Assembly (NCBI GenBank): GCA_963989245.1
Contig: OZ022358.1
Coordinates: 5,567,665 to 5,631,664, forward strand
DNA from: Nansenia antarctica
Taxonomy: Eukaryota > Chordata > Actinopteri > Argentiniformes > Microstomatidae
Length of the DNA: 64,000 nucleotides
Direction of reading: 5' to 3'
Part shown: piece after piece, positions 1-13,129 of the stretch
Layout: every line of letters begins with the position of its first letter
How positions within the stretch are numbered: position 1 is the stretch's first letter
Made by a program: the position numbers and the translations under genes
Notes under the pieces: generated by a model
The model's database searches: none
What the model saw: only the letters and a program-made list of their open reading frames with translations
Told to the model about the DNA's origin: nothing

Positions 1-870
1 TTCCCCACCGGGAACGGGTTTGCAGTCTCACCACTGCATCAATTCCCTAAGAGACTGGAGCTGCGATGAGGATGCTGGGATGTTCCTCCATGAACAGCTG
101 GGAAAGGGCGTCAGCGAGTGAGATGCTTGGCTGCCTGGATGTAAACCAGGTTCTTATGATCTGCCCAAATAATGCACAGCCAATGTTTCCATTTCTCCAG
201 CGCAAGTTTCGCTGCCAGCAACTCGCGGTTCCCCACATCGTAATTCCGTTCCACAGGCAAGAGCTGGCACAAAATGAATGCACAGGGATGAGTTATTATC
301 CAAAGGGAACCGCTGGGACAAACCTGTCAGAGGCTTCCATTTCCATCACGAAAGGCAGAAAGGAGTCAGGGTGCACCAGGACAGATGTACCCTGGTGAAG
401 CACCTCTTAAGCTTGGTGAATGCGTCCTCCGCCTCCGGAGAGCAGGAGAAGGGAAAAGGGCTCTTCCGGGTGAGGGCTGTGGGGCAGGGGTCCGGCAAGA
501 GTATTAAAATTACGGATGAAATGTTTATAAAACTTCCTCTATGTAAGCCGCCATGGCTAGGGTCTCGGGCGTAATACAGAAAACGGTCTACCCCGTGGGG
601 GCATGGTCCCCAGCAGGAGGTCAATGGCATAGTCGAGGGAGGAAAATCCTTGGCACACCTCTTCCAGACCCAGACCCAAATAAACATATTGGAAAGGCCT
701 GGAAATGGCCCGACCTCTCTCTCTCCAGTCGTGGAGGATCTTAGGGAACAGGAACTGGCACACAAGGGTTACCCCAACGGAGGAGCTGGCCCGAAGACCA
801 GTCAATGTGGGGATTGTGGGCAGCCAGCCAGGGATGGCCGAGGACTAGGTGGCTGTCCGGGGAGTCGACA
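1..870 (-). mobile_element. Ty3/Gypsy pol remnant (degenerate)
   Basis: On the minus strand, short reading frames resemble parts of a Gypsy polyprotein. Around 805-557 there is a stretch ending LLLGTMPPRGRPFS, typical of the region just before reverse transcriptase. Around 470-346 there is SPEAEDAFTKLKRCFT, typical of the segment leading into RNase H. Around 260-60 there is YDVGN-RELLA-like and WADHKNLVYIQ-like sequence from RNase H. The pieces lie in different frames and the reverse transcriptase core is missing between the first two. It is therefore a dead, internally deleted copy. The left end is cut by the window. Family assignment is by recalled motif similarity. Confidence 0.72.
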
Positions 871-1118
871 ATGAGGAACTGGATCCATTCCCTATGCCCC
901 TCTCCCACCTGGAGATGCACCGGGATCGTGCGCTCATGCCCGACCCCAAGGGCCAGCCATCCAAGACCATGACGGGGATAGGGTTAGGGTTCGGGGAGAG
1001 TGATCAGTGGAAAACCCCACTCTTGGGCCAGGCCCGCATCAAGCAGACTACCATACCACTGCAGAGTCAATAAGTGCCCTAACCTGAGGGGTGCTTTGGG
1101 CCCACTGCACCACTGGTC

Positions 1119-1710
1119 GGGCTTTCACACCGGCAAGGAACCGTTCCGGTTCGCGAACCAAGTCTGGAACCGGCCGGTGCGTTCCGACCGAAAATAAATT
1201 GGTTTGGAGCCTGAAAAGTTGGTTCGCAGTGGGAACCAGAAAATAGTGGTTCTCAAGCAGGAACCAAAACGGAGAACAGTCACGTCGTCAGTCGGTGTGT
1301 CATATTCTAGGCTGCAGAGACCAGCAAGAAGGAAGGAGACAAAATGTAATCTAATCTAAATCTAATCATTATTGATAAAAATGTTTTATCAAAAGTTTCA
1401 TCATTCTCTCTATCTTCCTCACATGCTCAGCAAACACACACGCAAACGCACATTTCGTAAGCCATTTCTATTCCAGCAATGGAGCAGCTGGTTAGTAAGA
1501 GAACGCGTGCAGAAAGTGTCTTTTGTTTTTTTTATAGAAAATAGTGTTTATTTCAGATGCTGTAGTGTAGTGGAAGATATTTTCCTCATTTCCAGTGAAG
1601 AAGCTGCCATCTAGTTGTGACATTTTTGTTTATCCCGCCCCTTCATCACCCATCGTTGATGACGCGGATGGTTCTGGTTACACTGGTATGAACGCGGGCT
1701 GTGAAAGCCC
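1119..1710. mobile_element. Non-autonomous DNA element with short inverted ends
   Basis: The left end reads GGGCTTTCACACCGGC and the right end reads GCGGGCTGTGAAAGCCC, so the outer 10 bases (GGGCTTTCAC) are inverted copies. The interior has no coding potential and is rich in GGTTC/GAACC words. No convincing target-site duplication is visible. The sequence CACTGGTATGAACGCGGGCT near its right end recurs exactly in the loop of the fold-back at 50.8 kb, which links the two elements. The family is not identified. Confidence 0.6.
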
Positions 1711-1712
1711 TA

Positions 1713-1751
1713 TGAGTGAGTGAGTGAGAGAGTGAGAAAGTGAGTGAGTGA
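1713..1751. repeat. (GAGT)n microsatellite
   Basis: Imperfect GAGT/GAGA tandem repeat directly beside the right end of the preceding DNA element. Confidence 0.85.
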
Positions 1752-4700
1752 GGAGGCACGGTTGGCGGCCGGAGCAAGACACCCAGGGATCACTGGGAAG
1801 TGCGACCCCATCCGTAACAGGAAATAGTGAAAAGACAACCTCTGTGAGCATATTATATAGTGCAAGGCCAACTGTCCTTTTAAATCACCTCGTACAAAGG
1901 ATCTCAATGAAGAACGAGGTCAGACACAGGTGAGTCTGTACTGATGTCCCAAGATAATGACTGATTTGGCTCAGTATTATCATGGTAACATTGTATATGG
2001 GACAAACTGGCAAATACTGATGATGTTAGACTATACAGTAGCGTATGACAAGTGCCTTTGCGGTTCAGTGTGACCTTTAACGTCCCTCATAGTCATCAGC
2101 CCCAAAAACAGATGCAGTAATTGCTGCCTCAGTGACCAGGTTTATAATAAATAACCCTGAATTGCATGTGGTTCAAATAATGTTCATAATCTATTTATGA
2201 ACTGTAAAATTAAATCCGTAAATAGCTGAGAGCTAAGATTTAAGCCCAAAGTATGACACAAGGTAATGTACTCCTGTATAACAGGGCTGGAATGTACTGT
2301 TGACTCCTCAAAGCCTGGAGGGGTTCCATCTTGTTTGTACTGTAGCCAAGCAGTCAGTCATACACAGCACAGTACTACAAGAATAGAGACATTTCACCTC
2401 TTGTCATGTGTTACACAATTGATCTACAATGTAGAGCTTTTGGATGAGATAAAAAAACAAAAGGTGATTCTTTGTGCAAATAGCAGGGGCTGAAAAGGAG
2501 CCAGAAGATACAGATGCCCTCAATGTAAACCCTGAACTCCCTGTATACATACAACAGAGAATTGATGCTTTGAGAGACAGAATACTGAATTGACGGGAGA
2601 GACAGTTGAAAGCAACCATTCCTCTGTGGAGGAGGAAATGCATAATGTTACCAGCCAGGCATACTGTATGTAATACAAACATTTATACGGCAGGCTTCAG
2701 TCTGGATTTGACAGAAAAAGGCAGAAGTAGAAGTAAGGTTTGAATCTTTATGGAATGTGGAATACTGTGAGCTGACAAAGTACATTGAAAGCAGACGGGT
2801 ATGACAGCGGGAAAATACACATGGGATATAGTGAGTAAATCGGAACGAAAGCGAACACACAGTAATCAAAAAATCCATAAACCAAACAGAATCAAATACA
2901 CACATGTGAAGGGAACGAGTGGAGAGGGGGGGCCATAGTTCTTTCCATCTCTACTTGTTTATACTGGCAGCCATCTTGGCATGATGTTAAAGGACATCCT
3001 GAAGTTGAGTGTCAGTTATATCTGAAACTGCCAGAGCCAATTTAACCCTAACAAGATCTTCGGCTGTCACTGTAAAAATCACTATGGCTACAAATCAAGA
3101 AAATGTGAAAGTGCAGAAGGCGACAGACTGCAAATCTCGGGGGTTGGTCATAAAAGCTTAGCCAGAGTCCATGTTAGATGTTACAGTATGTCATTGAATG
3201 AATAGTTATTTTTGAAATGAGTTGTATACTGTAAAAGAAGATCAATGATGGAGAACAGTTTGTGTTTACACGTCCACTTGTGTACTGTAATAACATACCG
3301 TACTGTAAACCACTCAACTTGATTACTATGCAAATACAAAGAAATTACCAATGTACTATGTTAATACAATGTCGTTACTAGTTTAATTACAGAGTCACTA
3401 CACAGGTATAGTCCATGTACTAAGTATGAGTACTAAATACTCCATATACAGTTACTAAGAGAGAATCACTGTGAATAATAGGGTATCTACATGTTTCCAA
3501 AACAGCTCTGGCTTGCTCCAATAAACTGGAAAAAAACAGGATAATCTGTTTAATAAATAATATACTTGGTTTATAATTGTGTTTCATAAGAAATCCATGT
3601 TCCAAGCAGGCAAAGCAAGTACGAGATACTGATAGACTGATACTGTGTGACCTTGACAGAATAGTATAGCAACAAAAGAAAACAGATGTCTAGACTTTTT
3701 GTATAACTGAGGGCAATTTTGTCCCATTATAGCCTGAAGGCTGTAGCCTTTATGAGACAAATGGATGGTACTTAGTCTGAGTTTAGTCTAGCTTCTCTAG
3801 AGAGCGTGTTTTGCTCCACCATACATTCACCTAATGGCAGAGCAAAACATCTACATTGTAATGCATGGTCAAATAAATGCTACATAAAAACGTGACAAAA
3901 CGTTGTGACAATTATCGACCTACAGTAATACCTGAAGCAAACAGTGAATTTAAGAATGAAATGGGGAAGAAAAAAACAGAATCCCCTGAAGTTGACATAA
4001 TTGGTGTTTGCTTGTTCACTTGCTTACTAGCTTCATAACAGTATATTGTATTGATGTCTCTCTGCAACCCCACTGCTAAGAATGTACTATAGATCCCATG
4101 AGTCAGGCTGCTATGCTAATGATTGGCTCTGTCAGGGAACACAGGATTATCAACAAACCTGTGTGTGTGTGTTTGTTTTTGTGTGTTTGACGTTCCTGAA
4201 AGGTGCTCATTCTATGCAAGTGCCTCACTGATTTAATTACCATGTCCATGCCAACAGACTCTGGCATCCCAACAGTCAAGAGGGGACCTAGTGTGCCATA
4301 ACCCCTGACAGACTGGGAGTTGGCAGGTACCTTGGGTGAAATGAGGGGGTGGGGGGGGGATAAGACTATTCACGGGGGCTGGGATCTGAGAGGCTGCCTA
4401 GGTCACAGCCAGCTGCTAGTCCCTGCTGCTAAAGCAAACAGGTTCCAGAAAAATAAACTCTTGTTTTGGAAGAGAACATAAACTGACTTGAAATTAACAG
4501 TACATGAACTGTACATTTTACACAAACCAAAATAATTCGCCACGTTTAAAAATAGCACGATTGATATTCACTGGTATGGCAGTTTAAAAAGGGGACTATG
4601 TGGGCGGTAAACTCATAATAACCAAAGAGTTTCATCATGCATATCCTCCACCCGTCAGGAGCCCAGAGAGGTTTAGCTGTGCTCATGTCTCCGGTAGTAG

Positions 4701-5109
4701 AAAAGGTCAGTAGTCTACGAGAGGCGATAGCTCGGCAACAGCTCCCGTTAACACGGATAGGAGCAGAACCCTGGTTCCTCCTCGTCTTTGTATCCAGGTA
4801 CATGAGTACATTCCATGGATTGGCTGTTGGCAAATGATGTGCGTGTCAGAGGGAGAAGGCAGACTGATTTATGGCCCTGGCCTACTTCTCGGCTCTGGTG
4901 AGGAGCGGCGTAATTGATTCTGACGGTCCTCTTAGCTTTGAGGGTGAAAGGTAGCCATGTCCACCTGGGAGAGTTGACTGGGCCATCAAGGTTTTGTACA
5001 GACCACGTGACCAAGTTCCTTCGTGACAGATACGTCGGATTTTAATTATTACACACATTCCTGAAAGCATCTTCGCAATATAGGCTAAGACCTTTTGCTA
5101 GCATATCAG
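1752..5109. other. No gene seen; presumed nrxn2 intron
   Basis: AT-rich sequence without a convincing coding frame or splice-bounded exon on either strand. It lies downstream of the first coding exon of minus-strand neurexin, so it is probably intron. I searched for the next neurexin LNS domain exons here and found none. Confidence 0.6.
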
Positions 5110-5425
5110 CCCAATAGAGCTCTCAGGTCTTCTGACGCTGGTTTTCTCTGTGGACCACATGTACAAACGAAGAGATTTGGCGAGGCTGCGTTCTCATTTC
5201 ATGCACCCATTGTGGAATGCACTGCCAGTTTACATTAGGGATGCAACCTCAGCAAATAATTATATTCCCATATTTTTAATATTATAGTAACCCATCTTTT
5301 TAATATTGCCTTTAAATTACTAAATAATTAAATTATGATTATATAATGATTAAAGCACTTTGAGCTGCAACGTTTGCAGGAAAAGCGCTATACAAATAAA
5401 AGTTATTATTATTATCATTATTATT
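5110..5425 (+). mobile_element. L2-like LINE 3' end
   Basis: The frames carry worn remains of the LINE ORF2 C-terminus (the LRSSDA / FxxxAPxxWN region). They are followed by a tail with AAAGCGCTATACAAATAAAAG and an ATT-rich microsatellite, the usual 3' end of fish L2-type LINEs. Two other elements of this type occur at 26.4 and 52.9 kb. This copy is 5' truncated. Confidence 0.65.
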
Positions 5426-6662
5426 AGTAGTAGTCTTATTATAATTGTTAGGACATACAGTATAATGCATTTGTGACAAATGCAGACAGTTTGCTCTATG
5501 TTTCGCAAAATATTGAATACATGTATTCCTGAAAAATATTCTCTGTTTAATTCTGGGTTAGCTCTGTGTGTTGTTTCCTCTGTCTTGCTCTATCCGAGCC
5601 TAGGCTTTGACTGGGGAAGTAAACGCAGGCAGGTATTCTAGCCTCAGTCCCACGTATATAATGTTTTACTAGTTTTTGAGCTCGTCCATCAGGTTTTCAG
5701 TTTTGTGTCTTTCTTTAGCACAACTGACCTGCAGTCAGGATGTGAAACAACACATTGGTATTCTAGTCTCCGTTTATGAGGGGAAAACAGCTGTATCTTC
5801 TCAGACTGAGGCTGTACTCTGTGACTTAGAAGATAAAGAGACAAAAGGGTAGTGCCGGTGGGGAAGGGAGTTTGAACATGGTGCGCGCACCGGATGACAG
5901 TTATTGCAATGTTATACTTTGACCAGAAGCAATTTTGTGCAAGATGTATTGATAACTTTAAGGCGAGTACTGTGTCTATTGCTGAAATGTCATACGGTTG
6001 GAATAAGCCATTTTGCACCACTGGAAATGAATATCTAATGACAGCATGACAGTCCAAGTATCTTCTGAATTTTGGTATACCCAGGGATACATATAAAATC
6101 AAATTAAAACCATAAAAAAATGGACGGTACATAATATAATCATAATATGCTAAACATTTTACTTTAATAGAAAAAGTCCCATATCCTGCAGGTCCCTTAG
6201 CAAGAGCAGCCACCGCCTAGGAAGTGGCACGAAAGCCAGCAGGAGAGAAATCTTTAACCAATTCCTGTTTGATTGTGAGCGAATGGCCGGTTTCCTCATT
6301 TAGGCCATGAAACAGTTATCCAAAAAGTGAGCATAGATGGGCCTACTACACCCCTAGAAAGTGTAATCATAATCAACAGCCTATCCACCGATCTCACTTA
6401 GTTTAGCCCCCTAAGCATTAAGAGACAGCACGTCAAGCCGTGCTGAAATATAGATAAGCACAACTCATTCTAACGAATAATTAATGAAAAAAGTCTGTTC
6501 AGATAATAGCTCAGAATTACAACCCAAACCCCAAAGGATTCACTCAAAAACCATCATTTAACTTCATAAAGCAATCCGTTTAAACTGCCAAAGCATTCAC
6601 ATGAAAAAACATTGAAACATTTAGCACATTTATCAGCTCAGCTCATTAGGTATTTTGCTCAC

Positions 6663-7383
6663 CTTCATGGCAGTATCTCCCCTTGTAGCCAGTGTTGGTG
6701 CAATCACAGAGGACCTCTCCCTGGTCGACGGAGCAGAGGCCTCTGTTGCTACAGGGACTCTGTTGGTCGCACAGATACTCCAGATCGCTCTGAACACTTT
6801 GGCCGTCCAAGAGCACCGGGAGGCTCTCCCTTAGCATCAGGTTGGCGATGTGGCCCTGGAAAGGCGGCTCGTATTTCACCGTGCTGGAGGTGAGAGCGGA
6901 TAGGCGCACGTCCGGCGGGATCCCGCCCACGTAGAGGTCGCTGGCCACCACCATCTCGCTCCTCTTGGACTTGACCTCGGCCGCCTTGTCTTCGTTGTCC
7001 ACCACCAGCCGGGTCTCTCTGTAGTTGCGGGAGAGGAGGACCCGGTGCCAGCGGCGGTCGTCGACGCGCGTCTCCATGTGCAGGGAGGCGGGCTCCGCGC
7101 AGTGGATGGTGAAGCGGAGGTGCAGCCGCCCGTCGGCGATCAGCAGCTCCAGGAAGTCACAGTTGCCTCCGTCGTCCAGGTAGAGCACGAGGGCCTTGCT
7201 GACGTTGGTCTTCAGAGTGAAACTCAGCTCACCTGAGGCCCTGGCTTCCCATTGGCCGTAACGGGCCCACTGGCCAGGAACTCCCTCATACTCCAAAGTG
7301 GTCACCATCACTGTCAACAACAGCCCAGTCAATAGCAGTGGCCACAGGGCCCGGCTGTCACATCTCCCCATGCTGCTTATCAT
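6663..7383 (-). CDS. nrxn2: Neurexin 2 alpha, first coding exon (partial gene)
   Basis: This exon encodes the N-terminus of alpha-neurexin 2, a presynaptic adhesion receptor that binds neuroligins, LRRTMs and other postsynaptic partners. The 240 residues comprise a hydrophobic signal peptide (about residues 1-29), the first LNS/laminin-G domain (from LEYEGVPGQWARY to about residue 205; VASDLYVGGIPPDVRLSALT is highly diagnostic) and a six-cysteine EGF-like module (about 206-237). The exon ends with one base of a split codon at a GT donor (GAA G|GTGAGC, 6661-6663). Two in-frame ATGs are possible, at 7383 and 7371; the second gives the shorter, more typical signal peptide. Assignment to neurexin 2 rather than 1 or 3 rests on residue similarity as recalled and on the rasgrp2-pygm neighbourhood. 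The remaining exons, including those of beta-neurexin, lie beyond the left edge. The a/b paralog is undecided. Confidence 0.93.
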
Positions 7384-9370
7384 CGTCCACTTCTGGCCTT
7401 GCTCCCTTGTGTTAGGTTCCCTTGCTTTTAATCCAACCCTTTCAGTCTATAGTATTATCACATTCACCCTAAAGTGTGCAGTAATAATAGGATTGCAACT
7501 CCAGATTCTGGTTGGTCGGTTTTTTCACTTTCCTCTCGATCCTGATTCTCTTCTTAGCCTCTCAATTAGGTAACATTGGATTGAGTGAACAAAATGGGCA
7601 ACTTTTGAGAATACAGGCTACGGAAAAAGTACTTTCAACATGGCAGATTCATATTTTTTCGGAGTAGATTAGTGCCAAACGGAGTCTGAGCCAAAGTGAA
7701 ATTGGAATGTTCCAGAATCTTCAAGTGAGCCGAAACAGAACAAACAGCAGAGCAAATCCACGTTTCTTGTTCCTCTCCCCCCCCCCATCCACCAGATATC
7801 CTGGCCTCCCTCCAACAGTGGTCCAGTCTCGTCTCCTGGGGTTCGCTAGGCAGGCAGCCAAGGAGAAACAGGTGCAGCTTCCATCATCCTCAGTATCCCA
7901 CTGTTCTAGAAGACACAGAAGAAGAAGAATATGTTATGAGAGCATCGAAAGATAATGGACAGTTCAGCGTCCTATAAAAACTCAGACATTGCAAGTTAAT
8001 CATCTCTACTGTAGCTATCGAAATCTTAGAACAAATACATAACAAAATGGTAAATATGGTACAGAGAGGAGATAACAGTGTGAGAGAGAGAGAGAGAGAC
8101 TTTACTGTTGTAAATGCTTTATTTATTACTTCCCGAGGCGACACAGCCAAGGATCCAACAGAGGCCATGGGGGGGGTGGGAGTATTTTTGCGTTAGAGAG
8201 CAGTGGAAGCTTGGAGGGTAAGAAACTGACTCACGCAGGGCTCATCTCAGTCACGTCAATATGTCATAGCCAACCACTTTGATGTCTTTACATTGCAAAC
8301 GGCTGCGTTCATGTTCTGCATTCAACCATATATAACATATCTGTTTGGCAAGGACCGTGACTACTTTGACCTTTCTCAAAGGTCATCACTGAAATGAGTC
8401 CAAGACTGTCGGGGTGGTGTCAGCAACATCTCTTCCACTCCACGAATCCCCTACTCAACTTTAATTCCTTCAGGCCTTCCTTATTAGCCTAAACAACCCA
8501 GCCTTCCTATTATGTGCCTTGTTGCTTTCCAATGACCCTTGAAAGTGGTTCAGTGTCCATGAAAGTCAAATACAAGTGATTATTTTTCATAAGCAGGTTC
8601 AATATCTGCAGAGGAAGGGACACCTTTAAAATAAAGAATAACTAGCCAGTCAATTATCTACTCCAGCAAGGAGTTGGAGAGACGGATGATAAATACCCAA
8701 TGCCTCTGTCATCGACAAAACAAGATCCATCACAATGTTTGTTAACAGGAGGTCTACACACAGAATACAATCTAAAAATACCCACATCAATTAACACAAT
8801 TATGTTAAATAAGCCAGTGTAGTACTGTAATACCGAGTTCCCCTCACCGCTCCATCTAATAAGCTGAAACAAATCAAATTCATCTTGATTAAAAACAGGG
8901 CCATACTCCCCCATCACTCCCCCCCACCACCCAGCCACTATCAAGTGCCACACAGACTCTCTCTCCAGACAAATCAGTCTCTGTCTGCCTCCAGGAAAGC
9001 ACCTGCAGAATCCAAGAGAGAATTGCCTTTGGATTGCCTGCTGAATTGCTGTGGCCTGTTGTGATGGAGGTATTGTGTCCTTCGGAACTCAAACCTCATA
9101 GCTCTGAAGATGACATACAACAGCAGAGGCCTCTTGCATGTTGAAATGTCAACTTAGGAAGAGCAAACAGCCTACCTGTGACAACAAACAATAAATAACG
9201 GCATTATTGCTTAAATACAACAGTAACACAACAAATCAGAAAATTGTGACAAGAAAACAATGCTAAGTATTTATTTTGCTATAGATTATGGTAATTTCTG
9301 TCCTGTGCTGAGAAATAATATAGTTCCCAAAACTGCAAATGTTGTCTAAGCAACATAAAAAACTAATCTA
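7384..9370. other. Upstream of nrxn2 ATG; no coding gene seen
   Basis: Just upstream of the ATG on the minus strand the sequence should contain 5' UTR and an acceptor joining it to non-coding exon(s). AG candidates exist around 7450-7470 but I cannot choose one. The rest shows no supported gene. A short GA microsatellite lies near 8083-8099. Confidence 0.5.
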
Positions 9371-9530
9371 AGGTGGCCCAGTGGTCTATCATCGCGGTCT
9401 ACAGTGAACATGGCCATGTCGGCATGGGTTTGAATCCAGCCCATGCCCTGCTGACATGCCCTCTCTCCCTTCTTCTCCTTATTTTCCTGTCTGTCTTCAC
9501 TATATCTGTCCAATAAAATGAAAAATATGA
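9371..9530 (+). mobile_element. tRNA-derived SINE
   Basis: The sequence begins with an A-box-like TGGCCCAGTGGTCTA. It continues to a B-box-like GGTTTGAATCC about 50 bases later and ends in a CCAATAAAATGAAAA tail. This is the layout of a pol III tRNA-like SINE head. It does not fold as a proper tRNA by eye. Confidence 0.6.
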
Positions 9531-10360
9531 GTGGTATTGCCCCACTTAGAAAAAATAACATATATATAGGCCTATATCTACGGCGGTGTATGAATATCAT
9601 CACAGAAGATGATTTAACCGTGACATTATCGTAAATAAATCATTTCTGCAAACGCCCCTCTCTGCCAATCACAATGCTTGTTCTAATCAAACCGTTGTAT
9701 AATGGATATTGAGTAAATGGAAATAGGGGGCATGGGTGAGGAGGACTCAATCTAGTATCTAGTATCCAACAAGTGTTCTAATATAACCTTCTTATGTTGT
9801 TAGCCATTGATATCCGCTCACAAGGGAGATAAACAATCAAAGCAAGCATCGCTGCTCCGTCAAACAGTCTCTCATCGACAACCGGGATGAAGGAGGTTGA
9901 GAGAGCAAAGCTCTAGAACTATGCCAGTGAGGAAGACAAAGGAGAGTGACGAGCCCCCGCACTCGGTTTAAAGTCGGCTGAATCTCAAAGCAAAGGAGTC
10001 CAGAGGATCCTGACCAGATGCGTATTGAAAAGCTGGCTAATTCTCGCTCTCTAAGCAGGGACTGTGTGAGCTGACAGGGGTTGAAAACATTTGGAGATGC
10101 TGCAGGAATGCTAATAATCTATTAGCCACCAGAGAGACAGGACATAACAACAGCAGTTACTGGTGGCCTTTATAACACCAACAATTACAAACTAGAAGGG
10201 TTTTTAAAACTCCAGCTCATTAATAATGCACGTCACATAAACAACCTTTGTGCGAGAGGGTGTTAATTGACCTTGCGGGGATACCAATCATTGTGCTGCC
10301 AGTCCACTCTGTGTTGAGTGTGTGGAAGCTGTGGAATTATGTTTGTGCCTCGCTGGGGCT

Positions 10361-10574
10361 GGGGATGGGGATGGGGATGGGGATGGGGATGGGGATGGGG
10401 ATGGGGATGGGGATGGGGATGGGGATGGGGATGGGGATGGGGATGGGGATGGGGATGGGGATGGGGATGGGGATGGGGATGGGGATGGGGATGGGGATGA
10501 GGATGGGGATGGGGATGGGGATGGGGATGGGGATGGGGATGGGGATGGGGATGGGGATGGGGATGGGGATGGGG
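10361..10574. repeat. (GGGGAT)n hexanucleotide array, about 36 copies
   Basis: About 214 bases of almost perfect GGGGAT repeats, interrupted once by GATGAGGATG near 10497. Four-guanine runs every six bases give very strong potential for G-quadruplexes on the plus strand. The long Met-Gly, Trp-Gly, Asp-Gly and Ser-Pro frames across it are artefacts of the repeat. It lies about 3 kb upstream of the neurexin coding start. Confidence 0.97.
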
Positions 10575-10639
10575 CTGTGGGGGAAAGGGCAGCTCTCAGA
10601 TGAGGCTGAGATGTGGGGATGCAGGTAAAGCTCACTGGG

Positions 10640-11069
10640 GGGATGCAGTGTTGCCCACTAAGACGTCAATGTTGCATCAAGGCACTTAGATTTGCCAGAG
10701 CATACAGAGGGCTGGGTGGCTGAGGGGTAGTGTGGAAGTATTGAAGCACAGCTTGAGAAAACAACTGTGGGCTGAGTCTAACAGTCTTTCTCTGAGCCAC
10801 ACACCCCCATCAGAGAAGATTAATAATGCCTAATCATATCACATATCAGGAGCAGTCTGGCATAGCAGTGAGGTAATGAGGGGCTGTAGGAGGGCAGGGC
10901 TGTTGGAGGGAGAGGATTTTGAGCGTGCTATCAGGAAGGAAGGGCAGAGAGTTATGAGTTATAGATGAGATCCTCCAAATGCTCACATTCATTATTCACA
11001 TGGCAGAGGATCTCCTACATGGCCTACATCTTCAGGGACCTCAAAAAGGGAGCTTAAAAAATAAATAAT

Positions 11070-11115
<46 letters not shown>

Positions 11116-12821
11116 CGCACCTGCAGCGGATGCGGAGCTAGTGACATCATCAACACATAACAACACAATTGATTTCGACTCAGATATTAGATAACACGTG
11201 TTATCCCTTTGGTATCTCTTTCTCAATCCTGACTGACGTCTCGAAAGCCCTCGACTGAAACAAATGTAGTCTTGCTACAGCAATTTGCATTGCAAATACA
11301 TCCAACCCTTGGAGACGCCTAACCCTAATTCACACTACAGAGTCAAACCGAGCTGAACCAAGCTGAGCTGTACTGTAGCTGGTCTGTTGTAACAGTGCTA
11401 GGAAGGAAAGTCATATGAAGAAGATAGACTAGCCCTAGCCAGCACAGTACACTTCTTCTGGTTGCTGGACTAGTGTGTAAAGCCACTCAGTGTTTGCCTA
11501 GGGGACTCAGCCGTGAAGCCCATCTGCACCACACGTTCCCTGATCTGGGACTCACTATGACATCTGTGACACTAGCAGTCACATTAGAGCACCATTTCAG
11601 CTCACTTCCTCCTCATTTACCTCCTCAAGTCAAAAGTGAAGTGACACACAACACTGTACTCCTCTTAAGCACATTCATCCTACACTCAACTGAAGAGATG
11701 TGTCGCACTGTATTTCGCACGGTGCGTGCGTGCGTGCACAGGATCTTTCATGGTAAGTTATGACTTCATGCGCCCAGTCTGTGCTGTGACTTTTGAAGGT
11801 CAACAGAGGACCCCATACAAGCCTACTTTTAAGTAGACACCAAAGTAAGTAAGCCCACTGTAAGTAGACAACAACAAAATAACTACCGGTACTAAAGGTA
11901 ATACTTCTCAACAATGGTCCTAAGATGACAAAGAAAGAACACCGTTTCCACTGGTAATAATCGGAACCCCCCGCCGGAATGAATTCTCTCGAGAGATCGA
12001 TAGAGATTGAATTGAAACACTGCCAGCCAGTCAGTCTGAATACACCTGTACAAACTGCCTTAGGAGCTGCCGGCCACCGGACCCAGTCTCTCTCTGTCAA
12101 TATGCATTGCAGGCAGAAGCTACTCCTCCTATAGTCTGTTGTCCCTCTGTCTCTCTTCACCTCGCTCCGCCCCCCTCTTCCTCTCTCTGGGCACCGCGGA
12201 GGTGGATGGGCCCTCAGGCCAGAGAGATGAAAGATGCAGGCAGGGGCGGAAGGGCCCAGGGGACCACCTCTACTGAGCCTGCCAGAAAGGGTCGCACCCA
12301 CACAGTGGAACGGACAAACACGCGCACACAGATGCTCACACCAGCCCCCCCCCCCCCCCCCCTCCTCCCCCTCCTCCGCCCAGACACACACACCACCCAT
12401 CACCACCAGCCCAAAAACCACAAGCTTCACATGGTACACCAGGAGTGACAGTGTTGCATAACAGAGTTCATTATTTCCAGGGCCGGTAAAGGTATACAGT
12501 GGAGGGGAGGAACAGATGTGTAGAGAGGTCTCTTAATAGATTTGTGGTCAGGGAGTCATACTCAGCATTAGGCAAATTAGTGCAAGCTAAAGGGCATTTC
12601 AGCTCTGTCTCTTGTGGGGGAAAGGCAAGGTCAGCTAGTATGTGCCAGGCATTAGTAACTGTAATATGTAGATGTGTTACAATGACGATAGCTATTAAAG
12701 GTTGCCGAGGCTACGCTGGGTAAGGTAGGAGGTGGCAATCGTGTGGGTGTTTCCTGGTAAGGAGAATATGGTCAAGAGAGATCAAATTTAGAGAGGGTGA
12801 GCTCCCATTTTCCAGTTGCAA
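10640..12821. other. No gene seen; AT repeat and C-tract
   Basis: This interval contains an AT microsatellite at about 11066-11108, a CpG- and CT-rich stretch at about 12150-12380, and a C-run at 12346-12362. Minus-strand 11675-12439 is open for 254 codons, but it is composition-driven and resembles no family I know. Confidence 0.55.
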
Positions 12822-13129
12822 CAGCAGCTGGTGAAAGTCCTCAACCAATCAAAATGTTCAGACTTTTATTCAGAAAAATGTAAATACATTTCAACATTTA
12901 TTTTCAACGATGACACACTCGCTAGTCAAGCCAAAATATTGCAATGCATGGATTTGGTAACTAGGTAGTAGTGGGGATTACTCACCGAATCCATTGCATT
13001 GCATTATTTTGGCTTGACTAGCGAGGGTGTCATTGATGTTCAACAACGTTGACATTTATTTACATTTTTCAGAATAAATGCCTAAACATTTTGTCGGTTA
13101 CCGACTTGTTCCCGCTTTTACCAGCTGCG
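12822..13129. mobile_element. Fold-back (palindromic) DNA element, copy 1
   Basis: The outer ends read CAGCAGCTGGTGAAAG and, inverted, CTTTTACCAGCTGC. The arms continue inward as an imperfect inverted repeat, including ACACTCGCTAGTCAAGCC on the left and GGCTTGACTAGCGAGGGTGT on the right. The arms meet at a short centre near 12965. There is no coding sequence. A second copy, split by other repeats, is at 26262-27483. Confidence 0.78.

Noticed and set aside
5689..6213. 174-codon minus-strand open frame
   Set aside because: No recognisable family or domain, ordinary AT-rich sequence inside the presumed neurexin intron, and no exon boundaries that keep a frame.
10248..10635. Long frames of Met-Gly, Trp-Gly, Asp-Gly and Ser-Pro repeats
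   Set aside because: They are simply the (GGGGAT)n array read in different frames; there is no flanking protein sequence or splice support.
11675..12439. 254-codon minus-strand open frame upstream of nrxn2
   Set aside because: Low-complexity Gly/Cys/Arg content from GC- and CT-rich DNA, no recognised domain, and no introns or neighbours that would support it.
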